Source: Arthrobacter sp. ES3-54
Lineage (GTDB): Bacteria > Actinomycetota > Actinomycetes > Actinomycetales > Micrococcaceae
Direction: 5' to 3'
Assembly (NCBI RefSeq): GCF_029504395.1
Contig: NZ_JAQFIF010000009.1
Location: 62,001-126,000 of the forward strand
Length of the DNA: 64,000 bases
This document shows positions 36,137-45,503 of this stretch, piece after piece (positions within the stretch are counted from its first letter, which is position 1; each line of letters opens with the position of its first letter). The notes beneath the pieces are model-generated. The model saw nothing but the letters and a program-made list of their open reading frames with translations, was not told the DNA's origin and searched no databases. A program made the translations under genes and the position numbers.

Positions 36137-39100
36137 GTGACTTCCAGCAACGACTCGTTTGTCCATCTCCACAACCACACCGAGTACTCGATGCTGGACG
36201 GTGCCGCCCGGCTCGGTGAGCTGTTCGACGAAACCGAGCGGCTCGGCATGCCGGCCCTCGCCACGACGGACCACGGCTACCTGTTCGGCGCCTTCGACTT
36301 CTGGAAGCGGGCAACTGACCAGGGCATCAGGCCCATCATCGGCGTCGAAGCCTATGTGACTCCCGGGACCGCGCGCACGGACAAGACCCGTGTGCGGTGG
36401 GGCGAGGAGCACCAGCGCAAGGATGACATTTCCGGCGGTGGCTCCTACACGCACATGACCCTGCTCAGCTACAACAACGTGGGCATGCGGAACCTTTTCC
36501 GGGCCTCCTCGATCGCCTCATTGGACTCGGTCTTCGGCAAATGGCCCCGGCTGGACCGTGAGCTGCTGAACACGTACTCGGAAGGGCTCATCGCCACCAC
36601 CGGCTGCCCGTCCGGTGAAGTCCAGACCCGGCTGCGCCTGGGCCAGTACCGCGAAGCGCTTGAGGCCGCGGCCGAGTTCCGCGATATCTTTGGCGCGGAG
36701 AACTACTTCTGCGAGCTCATGGACCACGGCCTGGACATCGAGCGGCGCGTCACCGGTGACCTGCTGCGCCTGGCCAAGGACCTGAACCTGCCGCTCGTGG
36801 CCACCAACGACCTGCACTACACGCACGAGCACGACGCGAAGGCGCATGAGGCCCTGCTGGCCATCCAGTCCGGCTCCACCCTCCTGGAGCCGACCTACGA
36901 CAACGGCGGCTCGCGCTTTGCCTTCTCCGGCAGCGGCTACTACCTGAAGTCACCGCAGGAAATGCGGGAGCTGTTCCGCGACCACCCGGAGGCGTGCGAC
37001 AACACGCTCCTGATCGCCGAGCGCTGCGAGGTCTCGTTCAACACCGGCGCCAACTACATGCCCCGGTTCCCCTGCCCGGAGGGGGAGGACGAAACGTCCT
37101 GGCTGGTCAAGGAAGTCGATAAGGGACTCCAATACCGCTATCCCCAGGGCATCCCGGACAAGGTCCGCAAGCAGGCCGACTATGAGCTGGAAGTCATCAC
37201 CTCCATGGGCTTCCCGGGCTACTTCCTCGTGGTGGCCGACTTCATCAACTGGGCCAAGAACAACGGCATCCGCGTCGGTCCCGGGCGTGGCTCCGGTGCC
37301 GGTTCCATGGTGGCGTACGCCATGCGCATCACCGACCTTGACCCGCTGCACCACGGCCTGATCTTCGAACGCTTCCTCAACCCGGACCGCGTCTCCATGC
37401 CTGACTTCGATGTCGACTTCGATGACCGGCGCCGCTCCGAAGTGATCGACTACGTCACGCGCAAGTACGGCGACGAACGTGTGGCGATGATCGTCACCTA
37501 CGGCACCATCAAGACCAAACAGGCCCTCAAGGACTCCTCGCGCGTGCTGGGCTACCCGTTCAGCATGGGCGAGACGCTGACCAAGGCGCTGCCGCCGGCC
37601 GTGATGGCCAAGGACATTCCGCTCGCGGACATCCAGAACCCCCAGTCCAAGCGCTACAGCGAGGCGGGGGACTTCCGCCAGCTGATCAGCACGGACCCGG
37701 AGGCTGCCAAGGTCTTCGAGACGGCACTGGGCATTGAGGGCCTGAAGCGGCAATGGGGCGTGCACGCCGCCGGTGTCATCATGTCCTCGGACCCCATCAT
37801 CGACGTGATTCCGATCATGCGCCGGTTCCAGGACGGCCAGGTCATCACCCAGTTCGACTATCCGACGTCCGAGGGCCTCGGCCTGATCAAGATGGACTTC
37901 CTCGGGCTGCGAAACCTGACGATCATTTCCGATGCCCTGGAAAACATCAAGATGAACCGCGGCGTCGACCTCGACCTCGAAACCCTCGAGTTGGATGACA
38001 CGGAGTCCTACGAGCTGCTGGCCCGGGGAGACACACTGGGCGTTTTCCAGCTCGACGGCGGACCCATGCGCTCTCTGCTCAAGCTGATGAAGCCTGACAA
38101 CTTCGAAGACATCTCCGCCGTTCTGGCCCTCTACCGGCCCGGACCCATGGGCGCCAACGCGCACACCGACTACGCACTGCGCAAGAACAAGATCCAAGAG
38201 GTCATCCCGATCCACCCGGAGCTCGAGGAGCCGCTCTCCGAAATCCTCGGCGGGACCTACGGGCTGATCGTGTACCAGGAGCAGGTCATGGCCGTGGCGC
38301 AGAAGCTCGCCGGCTATACCCTGGGCCAGGCCGACATCCTGCGCCGCGCCATGGGCAAGAAGAAGAAGTCCGAGCTGGACAAGCAGTTCGCCGGCTTCTC
38401 CCAGGGCATGCAGGACAACGGCTATTCCATGGCCGCGGTCAAGACCCTCTGGGACATCCTGCTGCCGTTCTCGGACTACGCCTTCAACAAGGCGCACTCG
38501 GCCGCCTACGGCGTAATCTCCTACTGGACCGCATATCTGAAGGCGCACTATGCGCCGGAATACATGGCTGCCCTGCTGACCTCGGTGGGCGACGACAAGG
38601 ACAAGTCGGCCATCTACCTCAACGAATGCCGGCGGATGGGCATCACGGTGCTGCCGCCAGACGTCAATGAGTCAGCCCTCAACTTCACCCCTGTTGGCAC
38701 CGACATCCGCTTCGGCATGGGCGCCATCCGCAACGTCGGTGTGAACGCCGTCGAAGCCATGGTGGCGGCACGAGAAAAAGAAGGCGCCTACACCTCCTTC
38801 AAGGACTACCTCCTGAAGGTCCCGGCGGTGGTCTGCAACAAGCGCACCATCGAATCCCTGATCAAGGCCGGCGCCTTCGACTCGCTGGGCCACCCCCGGC
38901 GCGCCTTGGCCATGATCCATGAAGAGGCGATCGACTCCGTCATCACCCTTAAGCGCAACGAGGCGATCGGCCAGTTCGACCTCTTCGCCGGCTTTGAGGA
39001 CCAGGAGCCCGAGGCCTCGCTCAGCACGGAGATCCCGGACCTGCCGGAATGGGAGAAAAAGGACAAGCTGGCGTTCGAGCGCGACATGCTCGGCCTCTAC

Positions 39101-39694
39101 GTCTCCGACCACCCGCTGCAAGGGCTGGAAGGGCTCCTGAGCCAGCACGCCGACCGGTCGATCACCTCGATCATCGCCGAGGACGGCCCGCCGGACGGCT
39201 CGATCGTGACCATCGCGGGCATGATCACCTCGCTCAGCCGAAGGATCGCCAAGGCCAGCGGCAACGCCTACGCCCGCGCCGAGATCGAGGACCTCGCCGG
39301 TTCCATGGAGGTCATGTTCTTCGGCCAGGTCTATGGCCCCATCGCCTCGGTGCTCGCGGAGGACCTGATCGTGGTGGTCAAGGGACGCTTGCAACGGCGC
39401 GACGACGGTGCCGTCACCTTGAACTGCATGGAACTTTCCGTGCCGGACCTCAGCGACAGCCAGAACGGGCCCGTGGTGATCACCATGGCCACGCACAAGG
39501 CAACCGAGGCCGTGGTCACTGAGCTGGGCGACGTGCTGCGGACCCACCGCGGAAACTCCGAGGTCCGGCTGCACCTGCAGGGTGACACCCGGGTGGAGGT
39601 CATGGGCCTGCCGGTGCATTTGCGCGTCAACCCGAGCCCGTCCCTGTTTGGCGACTTGAAGGTGCTGCTCGGCCCGACCTGCCTGGACAACTAG
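36137..39694 (+). CDS. dnaE: DNA polymerase III alpha subunit
   Basis: 1185 residues, the normal size of DnaE1. N-terminal PHP domain (FVHLHNHTEYSMLDG, residues 7-21), polymerase palm with VGPGRGSGAGSMVAYA and the catalytic acids in PDFDVDFDD, then YQEQVMAVAQKLAGYTLGQAD, helix-hairpin-helix elements and an OB domain (DGSIVTIAGMITSLSRRIAK). It is the replicative polymerase and proofreads through the PHP domain in actinobacteria. Start GTG 36137 has TAGAAT (36125-36130) six bases upstream and no Shine-Dalgarno: leaderless. Confidence 0.97.
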   Translation: MTSSNDSFVHLHNHTEYSMLDGAARLGELFDETERLGMPALATTDHGYLFGAFDFWKRATDQGIRPIIGVEAYVTPGTARTDKTRVRWGEEHQRKDDISGGGSYTHMTLLSYNNVGMRNLFRASSIASLDSVFGKWPRLDRELLNTYSEGLIATTGCPSGEVQTRLRLGQYREALEAAAEFRDIFGAENYFCELMDHGLDIERRVTGDLLRLAKDLNLPLVATNDLHYTHEHDAKAHEALLAIQSGSTLLEPTYDNGGSRFAFSGSGYYLKSPQEMRELFRDHPEACDNTLLIAERCEVSFNTGANYMPRFPCPEGEDETSWLVKEVDKGLQYRYPQGIPDKVRKQADYELEVITSMGFPGYFLVVADFINWAKNNGIRVGPGRGSGAGSMVAYAMRITDLDPLHHGLIFERFLNPDRVSMPDFDVDFDDRRRSEVIDYVTRKYGDERVAMIVTYGTIKTKQALKDSSRVLGYPFSMGETLTKALPPAVMAKDIPLADIQNPQSKRYSEAGDFRQLISTDPEAAKVFETALGIEGLKRQWGVHAAGVIMSSDPIIDVIPIMRRFQDGQVITQFDYPTSEGLGLIKMDFLGLRNLTIISDALENIKMNRGVDLDLETLELDDTESYELLARGDTLGVFQLDGGPMRSLLKLMKPDNFEDISAVLALYRPGPMGANAHTDYALRKNKIQEVIPIHPELEEPLSEILGGTYGLIVYQEQVMAVAQKLAGYTLGQADILRRAMGKKKKSELDKQFAGFSQGMQDNGYSMAAVKTLWDILLPFSDYAFNKAHSAAYGVISYWTAYLKAHYAPEYMAALLTSVGDDKDKSAIYLNECRRMGITVLPPDVNESALNFTPVGTDIRFGMGAIRNVGVNAVEAMVAAREKEGAYTSFKDYLLKVPAVVCNKRTIESLIKAGAFDSLGHPRRALAMIHEEAIDSVITLKRNEAIGQFDLFAGFEDQEPEASLSTEIPDLPEWEKKDKLAFERDMLGLYVSDHPLQGLEGLLSQHADRSITSIIAEDGPPDGSIVTIAGMITSLSRRIAKASGNAYARAEIEDLAGSMEVMFFGQVYGPIASVLAEDLIVVVKGRLQRRDDGAVTLNCMELSVPDLSDSQNGPVVITMATHKATEAVVTELGDVLRTHRGNSEVRLHLQGDTRVEVMGLPVHLRVNPSPSLFGDLKVLLGPTCLDN

Positions 39695-39718
39695 CGCGGG
39701 TCAGTTGCCCCGGAGTTC

Positions 39719-39760
39719 CGGCCACTAGGGCGGGTAGCCAGCGCCGCTCACCAGTGGCCG
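39719..39760. terminator. Weak hairpin between dnaE and the flavin reductase gene
   Basis: CGGCCACT (39719-39726) pairs with AGTGGCCG (39753-39760) around a 26-base GC-rich loop, between convergent genes. There is no T-tract on either side. Confidence 0.35.
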
Positions 39761-39770
39761 ACTGGGGCCC

Positions 39771-40271
39771 TCAGATCTCGTAGTCGAGCGGCACGGGCTG
39801 GCTGTAGGCCCCGGAGTGGTACAGCAGGGGAGTGCCGTCGTCGCCGACCTGGCCCTCCACCACCTCGACCACCACAACGGCGTTGTTCTCGAAGGAGAGC
39901 CGCATCTGGACCTTGCCGATCAGCCAGCCGCTGACTCCCTTGAGCACGGGCACCTCGTGGGGTCCGAGCTCCCAGTGGTCGCCGTCGAACCGGTTGCCGG
40001 CCCGGGCGAAGCGGTCGGCGAGCTCCTGGTTCTCCAGCCCGAGCATGTGAACGCCAATGTAGGTCGTGTTCGCCACCGCCGGCCATGAGCTGGAGGTCCT
40101 GGCCATGTTGAACGTGAAGCGCGGCGGCTTGGCGGACAGCGACGCCACTGAGGTTGCCGTGAATCCGAACGGCACGCCGTTGTGGTTGGCCGTGATGATG
40201 GCCACGCCCGCCGCGTGCCGGCGGAACATTTCCTTGAACGTTCCCTCGAAGATTCCTTCATCTGTGGCCAC
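39771..40271 (-). CDS. Flavin reductase family protein (FMN-binding split barrel)
   Basis: 166 residues. The split-barrel flavin reductase motif is present: MFRRHAAGVAIITANHNGVPFGFTATSVASLSAKPPRF, with NMARTSSSWPAV and HMLGLENQELADRFA. It should reduce FMN or FAD with NAD(P)H for a partner monooxygenase, but no monooxygenase is nearby. ATG 40271 is divergent from the membrane protein at 40426. Standard length for the family. Confidence 0.85.
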   Translation of the reverse strand: MATDEGIFEGTFKEMFRRHAAGVAIITANHNGVPFGFTATSVASLSAKPPRFTFNMARTSSSWPAVANTTYIGVHMLGLENQELADRFARAGNRFDGDHWELGPHEVPVLKGVSGWLIGKVQMRLSFENNAVVVVEVVEGQVGDDGTPLLYHSGAYSQPVPLDYEI

Positions 40272-40425
40272 TGCGATCCAACTCCCTGCTGCACGTGCGT
40301 GTCGTACTTCCTACTCTGCCAGCGTATTGCGCCGGCGATCGACTGCGGCATTTTGTTTACTTCCGCCGTCATGTGCTGCCGGGGCTTCGCCATGCGCCTG
40401 CAGAATCCTTGTTACCGTTTGTTGC

Positions 40426-40989
40426 ATGACACAGCCCGCAGTAGACGGCCCCGTCCACCATGCCGGGGAGCCCGCGCAGCCGGTCCGGCCCGAGAATCCC
40501 GAGCAGCAGCCCGGACCCGGCGGGACCCCGTGGCGGAAGGCCGCGGTCATCGCGGCCGCCGGCATCCCGGTGGGATTGCTTTGGTGGCTGCTGGCGCCGT
40601 CGGGCCTAAATCTCCTGACGGGAAACCCGGACCTCGCCGCCGGCACCAACACCGCCACCTGGCTGCCCAGGGACCTGGTGCTGGCAGGGCTGTGCCTGCT
40701 CGCCGGGTGCATCGCCGGGTCCTTCGTCGCCGGCACCAAGCACCACCAGCCCGGCCCCCGCACCGTCATCCTGGTAGTCCTCGCCGGCGCTGCCGGCGCG
40801 CTCATCGCGTGGGGAACCGGCGTGCTCAGCGCCCAATGGTGGGGCGCGCCGGCGGATACCTCGGCCAGCGCCAGCGTCGCCTTCTCACTGCGCTCCTATG
40901 CGGTCCTCGCCATCTGGCCCGCGGCGATCGCCCTGGCCATCTTCCTGAACAGCCTCTTCCCTGGCTCCGGCGGCAAACCCCGCCGCTGA
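40426..40989 (+). CDS. Membrane protein of unknown function upstream of hisD
   Basis: 187 residues. About 38 disordered Pro/Gly-rich residues, then four hydrophobic helices (about 40-62, 85-105, 112-132 and 152-172). TACCGT (40413-40418) lies seven bases before ATG 40426 with no ribosome site, so the transcript is probably leaderless; in-frame start codons further upstream lack any signal. I do not recognise the family. hisD follows after 43 bases but has its own promoter. Confidence 0.75.
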   Translation: MTQPAVDGPVHHAGEPAQPVRPENPEQQPGPGGTPWRKAAVIAAAGIPVGLLWWLLAPSGLNLLTGNPDLAAGTNTATWLPRDLVLAGLCLLAGCIAGSFVAGTKHHQPGPRTVILVVLAGAAGALIAWGTGVLSAQWWGAPADTSASASVAFSLRSYAVLAIWPAAIALAIFLNSLFPGSGGKPRR

Positions 40990-41032
40990 GGCCAGTGCCG
41001 GCCCGCCGCGGCAGGACACGTAAAATGATCGG

Positions 41033-42418
41033 GTGAGCCTAACTCCTGACAGCCCCGTGACCCCGATGACCGCCGCCCTCAACTTCCGCACGGTGGACGT
41101 GCGCGGTGCGCAACTGTCCCTCGCCGGACTCCGCGCTGCCGTGCCCCGGGCACAGTCCGGCACCATGGCCGACGCCGAGGGCAAGGTCCTGGACATCATC
41201 TCCGCCGTCCGGACTCGCGGCTTCGGCGCACTCCGGGAACTGGCACTGGCCTTCGACGGCGTCGAGCAGACGCACCCCCGGGTCCCGGCCGAGGCGCTGC
41301 GTGCGGCCCTTGAGGGCTTGGATCCCGCCGTACGCGCGGCACTCGAAGAGTCCATCAAGCGGGCCCGCGCCTTCGCCGACGCCCAGCGTCCGGCGAACAT
41401 CGACGTCGAACTCGGCGAGGGCGCCGTCGTCAGCCAGAACTGGGTGCCCGTGGCGAGGGTGGGTCTCTACGTCCCCGGCGGCCTGGCGGTCTACCCGTCC
41501 TCGGTGATCATGAACGTGGTCCCGGCCCTCGCTGCCGGCGTCGAATCGATTGCCCTGGCCTCGCCGCCGCAAAAGGATTTCGGCGGCCTCCCGCACCCCA
41601 CGATCCTGGCCGCGGCCTGTCTGCTGGGCATCGAGGAGGTCTACGCGATCGGTGGGGCGCAGGCCATCGCCGCCTTCGCCTATGGCATTCCGGCGGACGC
41701 GTCCGGCGCCGGCAGCCTCCCCGGGATCGACCCCGTGGATGTCGTGACAGGTCCGGGCAATATCTTCGTGGCGACTGCCAAGCGGCTGGTCAAGGGGGTT
41801 GTCGGGATCGATTCCGAGGCCGGCACCACGGAGATTGCGATCCTCGCCGACTCCACCGCCAGTCCCGCCCTCGTGGCCGCGGACCTCATCAGCCAGGCCG
41901 AGCACGACCCCAAGGCGGCATCGGTTCTGTTCACGGACTCCGAGGCTCTCGCCGCCGACGTCCGCGTGGAACTTGAACGGCAGGCCGCAGCCACCAAGCA
42001 CTCCAGCCGCGTCCGCGAGGCACTCTCGGGCCCGCAGTCCGGCGTCGTCCTGGTCGAGGACCTGGAGCAGGGCATCGCCGCCTGTGACGCGTACGCCGCG
42101 GAACACCTTGAAATCATGACCGCCGATGCCGCCCGGGTGGCCGGCCGGATCCGCAGCGCCGGTGCGATCTTCGTAGGGGACTACAGCCCCGTGAGCCTGG
42201 GCGACTACTGCGCCGGCTCCAACCACGTGCTGCCCACCAGCGGCACGGCGGCCTTCTCCTCCGGACTGAATGTGACAACGTTCCTGCGGGCCATCCAGGT
42301 CATCAACTACACCCGCTCCGCACTGGAGCAGGTCAGCGGCCACATCGTCAGCCTCTCCGGCGCGGAGGACCTGCCCGCGCACGGCGAGGCCGTCACAGTG
42401 CGGTTCGCCGCCCGGTAA
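41033..42418 (+). CDS. hisD: Histidinol dehydrogenase
   Basis: 461 residues. Oxidises L-histidinol to L-histidine in two NAD-dependent steps, the last of histidine synthesis. Motifs: [59 protein letters not shown] and [18 protein letters not shown] (zinc ligands His and Gln in these segments). GTG 41033 with TAAAAT (41021-41026) six bases upstream: leaderless. No other his gene follows; nrdR is next. Confidence 0.95.
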   Translation: MSLTPDSPVTPMTAALNFRTVDVRGAQLSLAGLRAAVPRAQSGTMADAEGKVLDIISAVRTRGFGALRELALAFDGVEQTHPRVPAEALRAALEGLDPAVRAALEESIKRARAFADAQRPANIDVELGEGAVVSQNWVPVARVGLYVPGGLAVYPSSVIMNVVPALAAGVESIALASPPQKDFGGLPHPTILAAACLLGIEEVYAIGGAQAIAAFAYGIPADASGAGSLPGIDPVDVVTGPGNIFVATAKRLVKGVVGIDSEAGTTEIAILADSTASPALVAADLISQAEHDPKAASVLFTDSEALAADVRVELERQAAATKHSSRVREALSGPQSGVVLVEDLEQGIAACDAYAAEHLEIMTADAARVAGRIRSAGAIFVGDYSPVSLGDYCAGSNHVLPTSGTAAFSSGLNVTTFLRAIQVINYTRSALEQVSGHIVSLSGAEDLPAHGEAVTVRFAAR

Positions 42419-42432
42419 CCAGGGCCCAGACC

Positions 42433-42484
42433 ACTACATGTAGTAATTACAGGCTTGTTATTCAGCTACATCTAGTCGTAAACT
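42433..42484 (+). promoter_or_regulatory. nrdR promoter with tandem NrdR boxes
   Basis: Box 1 is ACTACATGTAGT (42433-42444, perfect palindrome). Box 2 is GCTACATCTAGT (42465-42476). The offset is exactly 32 bases, three helical turns, the spacing known for NrdR boxes. A candidate promoter TTGTTA (42455-42460), 18-base spacer, TAAACT (42479-42484) places box 2 between -35 and -10, consistent with repression by NrdR bound to nucleotides. Confidence 0.85.
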
Positions 42485-42581
42485 GGGGACACAGGGCAGC
42501 GTTGACTGCCGCGGTTTCCGCGCCAGTGGCACCGGCCCTGATACAGCACTGACTGCGGATTGCGACAGGGGAGGAACCGAC

Positions 42582-43085
42582 ATGTATTGCCCGTTCTGCC
42601 GAAACCCCGATTCGCGCGTTGTAGACAGCCGGATCGCCGACGACGGCTCCGCAATCCGGCGCCGCCGGCAGTGCCCCGAATGCGGCCGTCGGTTCACCAC
42701 GGTGGAAACCACCAGCCTGACCGTCATCAAGCGCTCCGGCGTCGGCGAGCCCTTCAGCCGCAGCAAAGTCATCAACGGCGTCCGCAAGGCCTGCCAGGGC
42801 CGTCCGGTCACCGAGGACGATCTCGCCCTGCTGGCGCAGGAAGTCGAGGAAACGATCCGGGGCTCCGGCGCCGCCGAAATCGATGCCCACGAAGTCGGGC
42901 TGGCAATCCTGGAGCCGCTGCAGCGTCTCGACGAGGTCGCCTACCTGCGGTTCGCGAGCGTCTACCAGGCCTTCGAATCGCTGGAAGACTTCGAATCGGC
43001 CATTTCCCTGCTTCGCCACGAGGCCGAGACCAAGGGCCGGGACGGCAAGAGCCCGGACAAGCGCCCGCTCCAAGCGCCGTCGTAG
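42582..43085 (+). CDS. nrdR: Transcriptional repressor NrdR
   Basis: 167 residues. N-terminal zinc ribbon (CPFC at 3-6 and CPEC at about 31-34), then an ATP-cone domain ([21 protein letters not shown] to about 140). It binds ATP/dATP and represses ribonucleotide reductase genes through NrdR boxes. Two such boxes lie in its own promoter, so autorepression is expected. No nrdJ or nrdA/B gene is adjacent. AGGGGAGGAACC gives a good ribosome site before ATG 42582. Confidence 0.95.
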   Translation: MYCPFCRNPDSRVVDSRIADDGSAIRRRRQCPECGRRFTTVETTSLTVIKRSGVGEPFSRSKVINGVRKACQGRPVTEDDLALLAQEVEETIRGSGAAEIDAHEVGLAILEPLQRLDEVAYLRFASVYQAFESLEDFESAISLLRHEAETKGRDGKSPDKRPLQAPS

Positions 43086-43154
43086 ATGCAGTTCCGTCGT
43101 GAATTTTGTGAATCTTTTGTCCCAGTGACTGTGTCCTAGGATCCACCACAGACT

Positions 43155-43194
43155 CCGGTGGTGGCAGCGGAGGGGAAGCCGCGGCCACCACCGG
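43155..43194 (+). terminator. Hairpin after nrdR
   Basis: Perfect 11-bp stem CCGGTGGTGGC (43155-43165) / GCCACCACCGG (43184-43194) with an 18-base loop, 70 bases after the nrdR stop. No T-tract follows on the plus strand. Confidence 0.6.
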
Positions 43195-43198
43195 CTCC

Positions 43199-43264
43199 AA
43201 AAAATTGAGCTATCACTCCGGGTCGTTCCCAGCGTTCAGAACGACCCGGAGTGATAGCTCAATT
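43199..43264 (-). terminator. Very long terminator of the polyphosphate glucokinase gene
   Basis: Perfect 25-bp inverted repeat (43203-43227 with 43240-43264) around a 12-base loop. On the minus strand it directly follows ppgK and runs into six T residues (43204-43199). A perfect 25-bp stem is far longer than termination needs. Confidence 0.85.
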
Positions 43265-43287
43265 GGCTTCTACAGCCCAAGGGGCCT

Positions 43288-44091
43288 TTATTTGGCCAGC
43301 TTGTGCTTCAGCGCAATCTCGATGGCCGCGCCCACGATCCCGGCGTCGTTCTTCAGCTCGGCCGGGACGATCGGAGTGCGGAGCTTCATGTGCGGCAGGT
43401 ACTCGTTGGCGCGCTTGGAGATGCCGCCGCCCACGATGAAGAGTTCGGGAGAGAACAGGAACTCCACATGGGAGAAGTAGCGCTGCAGCAGCACGCTGTA
43501 CTGCTCCCAGCTGAGGCCGTCGCGCTCACGGGCCACGGCCGAGGCCTTGGTCTCGGCGTCGAAGCCGTCGATCTCCAGGTGGCCGAGCTCGGCGTTGGGG
43601 ACCAGCTTGCCGTCGAAGATGAAGGCCGAACCGATGCCGGTGCCAAGGGTGATGACCAGGACGGTGCCGTCGATCCCCTCGCCGGCACCGAAGCGGGCCT
43701 CGGCGAGGCCGGCGGCGTCGGCGTCGTTGATGACCTCCACGGGGCGGCCAAGACGTGCCGTGAGCATGCCATCGATGTCGGCTTCCAGCCAGGACTTGTC
43801 CACGTTCGCGGCCGAGTGGACCACGCCGTGCTGAATGATGCCGGGGAAGGTGACTCCCACGGGGCTGCTGGCATCGGGGGCGTCAGGACGTGCCGTGAGC
43901 TCAGCGACAACCAGGGCGACGACTTCGGCCACGGACTCGGGGGTGGAGGGCTGCGGCGTGGGGAAGCGCACACGGTCACCGATCAGCTTCCCCTTCTTCA
44001 GGTCCACGATCCCGCCCTTGATACCGGTCCCGCCGATGTCAATACCGATCAAGGGTGCGTGCTTCTTCGACTTTTCGTCCTTCTTGGCCAA
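43288..44091 (-). CDS. ppgK: Polyphosphate glucokinase (ROK family)
   Basis: 267 residues. Phosphate loop LIGIDIGGTGIKGGIVDL (residues about 14-31), the polyphosphate-glucokinase segment GVTFPGIIQHGVVHSAANVDKSW, catalytic Asp in EVINDADAAGLAEARFGAG, and VLVITLGTGIGSAFIFDGKLVPN. It lacks the CxCGxxGC zinc motif of ATP-type ROK glucokinases, as polyphosphate enzymes do. It phosphorylates glucose using polyphosphate and often also ATP. The N-terminal 13 residues are Lys-rich. The window's first gene is the other glucokinase. Confidence 0.93.
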   Translation of the reverse strand: MAKKDEKSKKHAPLIGIDIGGTGIKGGIVDLKKGKLIGDRVRFPTPQPSTPESVAEVVALVVAELTARPDAPDASSPVGVTFPGIIQHGVVHSAANVDKSWLEADIDGMLTARLGRPVEVINDADAAGLAEARFGAGEGIDGTVLVITLGTGIGSAFIFDGKLVPNAELGHLEIDGFDAETKASAVARERDGLSWEQYSVLLQRYFSHVEFLFSPELFIVGGGISKRANEYLPHMKLRTPIVPAELKNDAGIVGAAIEIALKHKLAK

Positions 44092-44188
44092 TGTCGTTCC
44101 GTTCGTGGCAGGGGCGGGCTGTGGTGACCGGGCGGGCCGGCAGGTGAAAGAGCGGGAGGTTCAGGGAAACAGCGAGTGGAGCGGTCGG

Positions 44189-45067
44189 TCAGGGCAGCGT
44201 GAGGACCTCGGCACCGGACTCCGTGACGAGCAGGGTGTGCTCGAACTGGGCAGTGCGCTTGCGGTCGCGGGTTACCACGGTCCATTCATCGGCCCACATG
44301 TCCCAGTCAACGGTGCCCAGGGTCAGCATTGGCTCGATCGTGAACACCATACCGGTTTCTATCGTGGTGTTGTATGCGGGCGCGGCGTCGTAGTGCGGAA
44401 TGATCAGCCCGGTGTGGAAAGCTTCGCCGACTCCGTGTCCGGTAAAGTCACGGACCACGCCGTAGCCGAAGCGTTTTGCGTAGGACTCGATGGTCCGGCC
44501 GATCACGTTGATTTCGCGTCCCGGAGCTACGGCCCGGATGGCGCGGTTCAGCGATTCCCGGGTGCGCTCGACGAGGAGGCGGGATTCCTCGTCCACATCG
44601 CCGACCAGGAAGGTGTAGTTGGTGTCGCCGTGAACGCCGCCGACGAAGGCCGTGATGTCGATGTTGAGGATGTCGCCGTCCTGAACCAGCGTGCTGTCCG
44701 GGATCCCGTGGCAGATGACTTCGTTGAGGGACGAACACAGTGACTTCGGAAAGCCCCGGTAGCCGAGGGTGGACGGGTATGCATTGTGGTCCAGCAGGAA
44801 CTCGTGGCCCACCCGGTCCAGGTGGTCGGTGGTGACGCCCGGTTCGATGTGCTTGCCGACCTCCACGATGGCCTGGGCAGCAATCTTGGAGGCGATCCGG
44901 ATCTTTTCAATGATCTCCGCCGACTTGACCTCTGAGCCGGTGAACTTTGCCGGAGCCGGCTTGCCCACATATTCCGGACGCGGGATGGACGGCGGTACGG
45001 GAAGCTGCGGGCTCACTGTCCCCGGGACAAGCGTGCCAATGGGTGCAGTTGAGGCTAGAGAAGGCAT
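44189..45067 (-). CDS. map: Methionine aminopeptidase, type I
   Basis: 292 residues from ATG 45067, which has TATGAT (45074-45079) six bases upstream, a clear leaderless arrangement; the frame is open to 45601 but that part is non-family. A 40-residue Pro-rich extension ([13 protein letters not shown]), as in actinobacterial type Ic enzymes, precedes the pita-bread fold. Metal ligands are visible in [19 protein letters not shown] (two Asp), [10 protein letters not shown] (His), FTIEPML (Glu) and QFEHTLLVT (Glu). It removes N-terminal methionine. Divergent from the SPOR-like gene. Confidence 0.94.
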   Translation of the reverse strand: MPSLASTAPIGTLVPGTVSPQLPVPPSIPRPEYVGKPAPAKFTGSEVKSAEIIEKIRIASKIAAQAIVEVGKHIEPGVTTDHLDRVGHEFLLDHNAYPSTLGYRGFPKSLCSSLNEVICHGIPDSTLVQDGDILNIDITAFVGGVHGDTNYTFLVGDVDEESRLLVERTRESLNRAIRAVAPGREINVIGRTIESYAKRFGYGVVRDFTGHGVGEAFHTGLIIPHYDAAPAYNTTIETGMVFTIEPMLTLGTVDWDMWADEWTVVTRDRKRTAQFEHTLLVTESGAEVLTLP

Positions 45068-45196
45068 AGATTGATCATATAAGCCCCCGGGCTTTGCCCG
45101 GAAAACAGAGCCCGGAAAATCGGCCCGGAACATACCTCCGGAAACAGCAGGAAAAAACCGCAGGAAATCAGCCGGACAAACAGTGAAGGAACCCCG

Positions 45197-45361
45197 ATGC
45201 CCGAATACTGGTACAACGTCAACACTCACGAAATCGAGGAAGACGCGATGTCCGACTGGAGTCAGCTGATCGGACCGTACAAGACCCGTGAGGAAGCCGA
45301 ACACGCCCTGGAAAAGGTCAAGGCGCGTAACGAGGCGTGGGACAAGGACGAGGACGACTAA
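45197..45361 (+). CDS. SPOR-like small protein beside map
   Basis: 54 residues, ATG 45197 to TAA 45361, with AAGGA six bases upstream. It begins [19 protein letters not shown] and continues through [20 protein letters not shown] to an acidic end. The [13 protein letters not shown] core is the SPOR-fold motif (strand, glycine-Pro-Tyr/Phe turn, helix). Small proteins of this type are conserved in actinobacteria next to or near map and have been annotated as SPOR-domain proteins. No signal peptide, so if it binds peptidoglycan-like glycans it would do so in the cytoplasm; a different partner is as likely. Function unknown. Confidence 0.8.
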   Translation: MPEYWYNVNTHEIEEDAMSDWSQLIGPYKTREEAEHALEKVKARNEAWDKDEDD

Positions 45362-45451
45362 CCCGCTCGGCGAGCCGCGCCAGTGAGGGCATCGCAGGCA
45401 GTCGCGGACCGGACCCCGGGCACGGGGACTGATTTTTCTCAGCCCGTCATT

Positions 45452-45497
45452 CTCACCCTGTGAGGGTGAGTTCCAGACGGTTGCGGCCAGCCATACT
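45452..45497 (+). promoter_or_regulatory. Operator-like palindrome and -10 of the holin-phosphodiesterase gene
   Basis: CTCACCCT-GTG-AGGGTGAG (45452-45470) is a perfect 8-bp inverted repeat ending where a -35 would lie. CATACT (45492-45497) is six bases before ATG 45504. The layout suggests a repressor site over the promoter. Confidence 0.55.
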
Positions 45498-45503
45498 GAG
45501 AAA

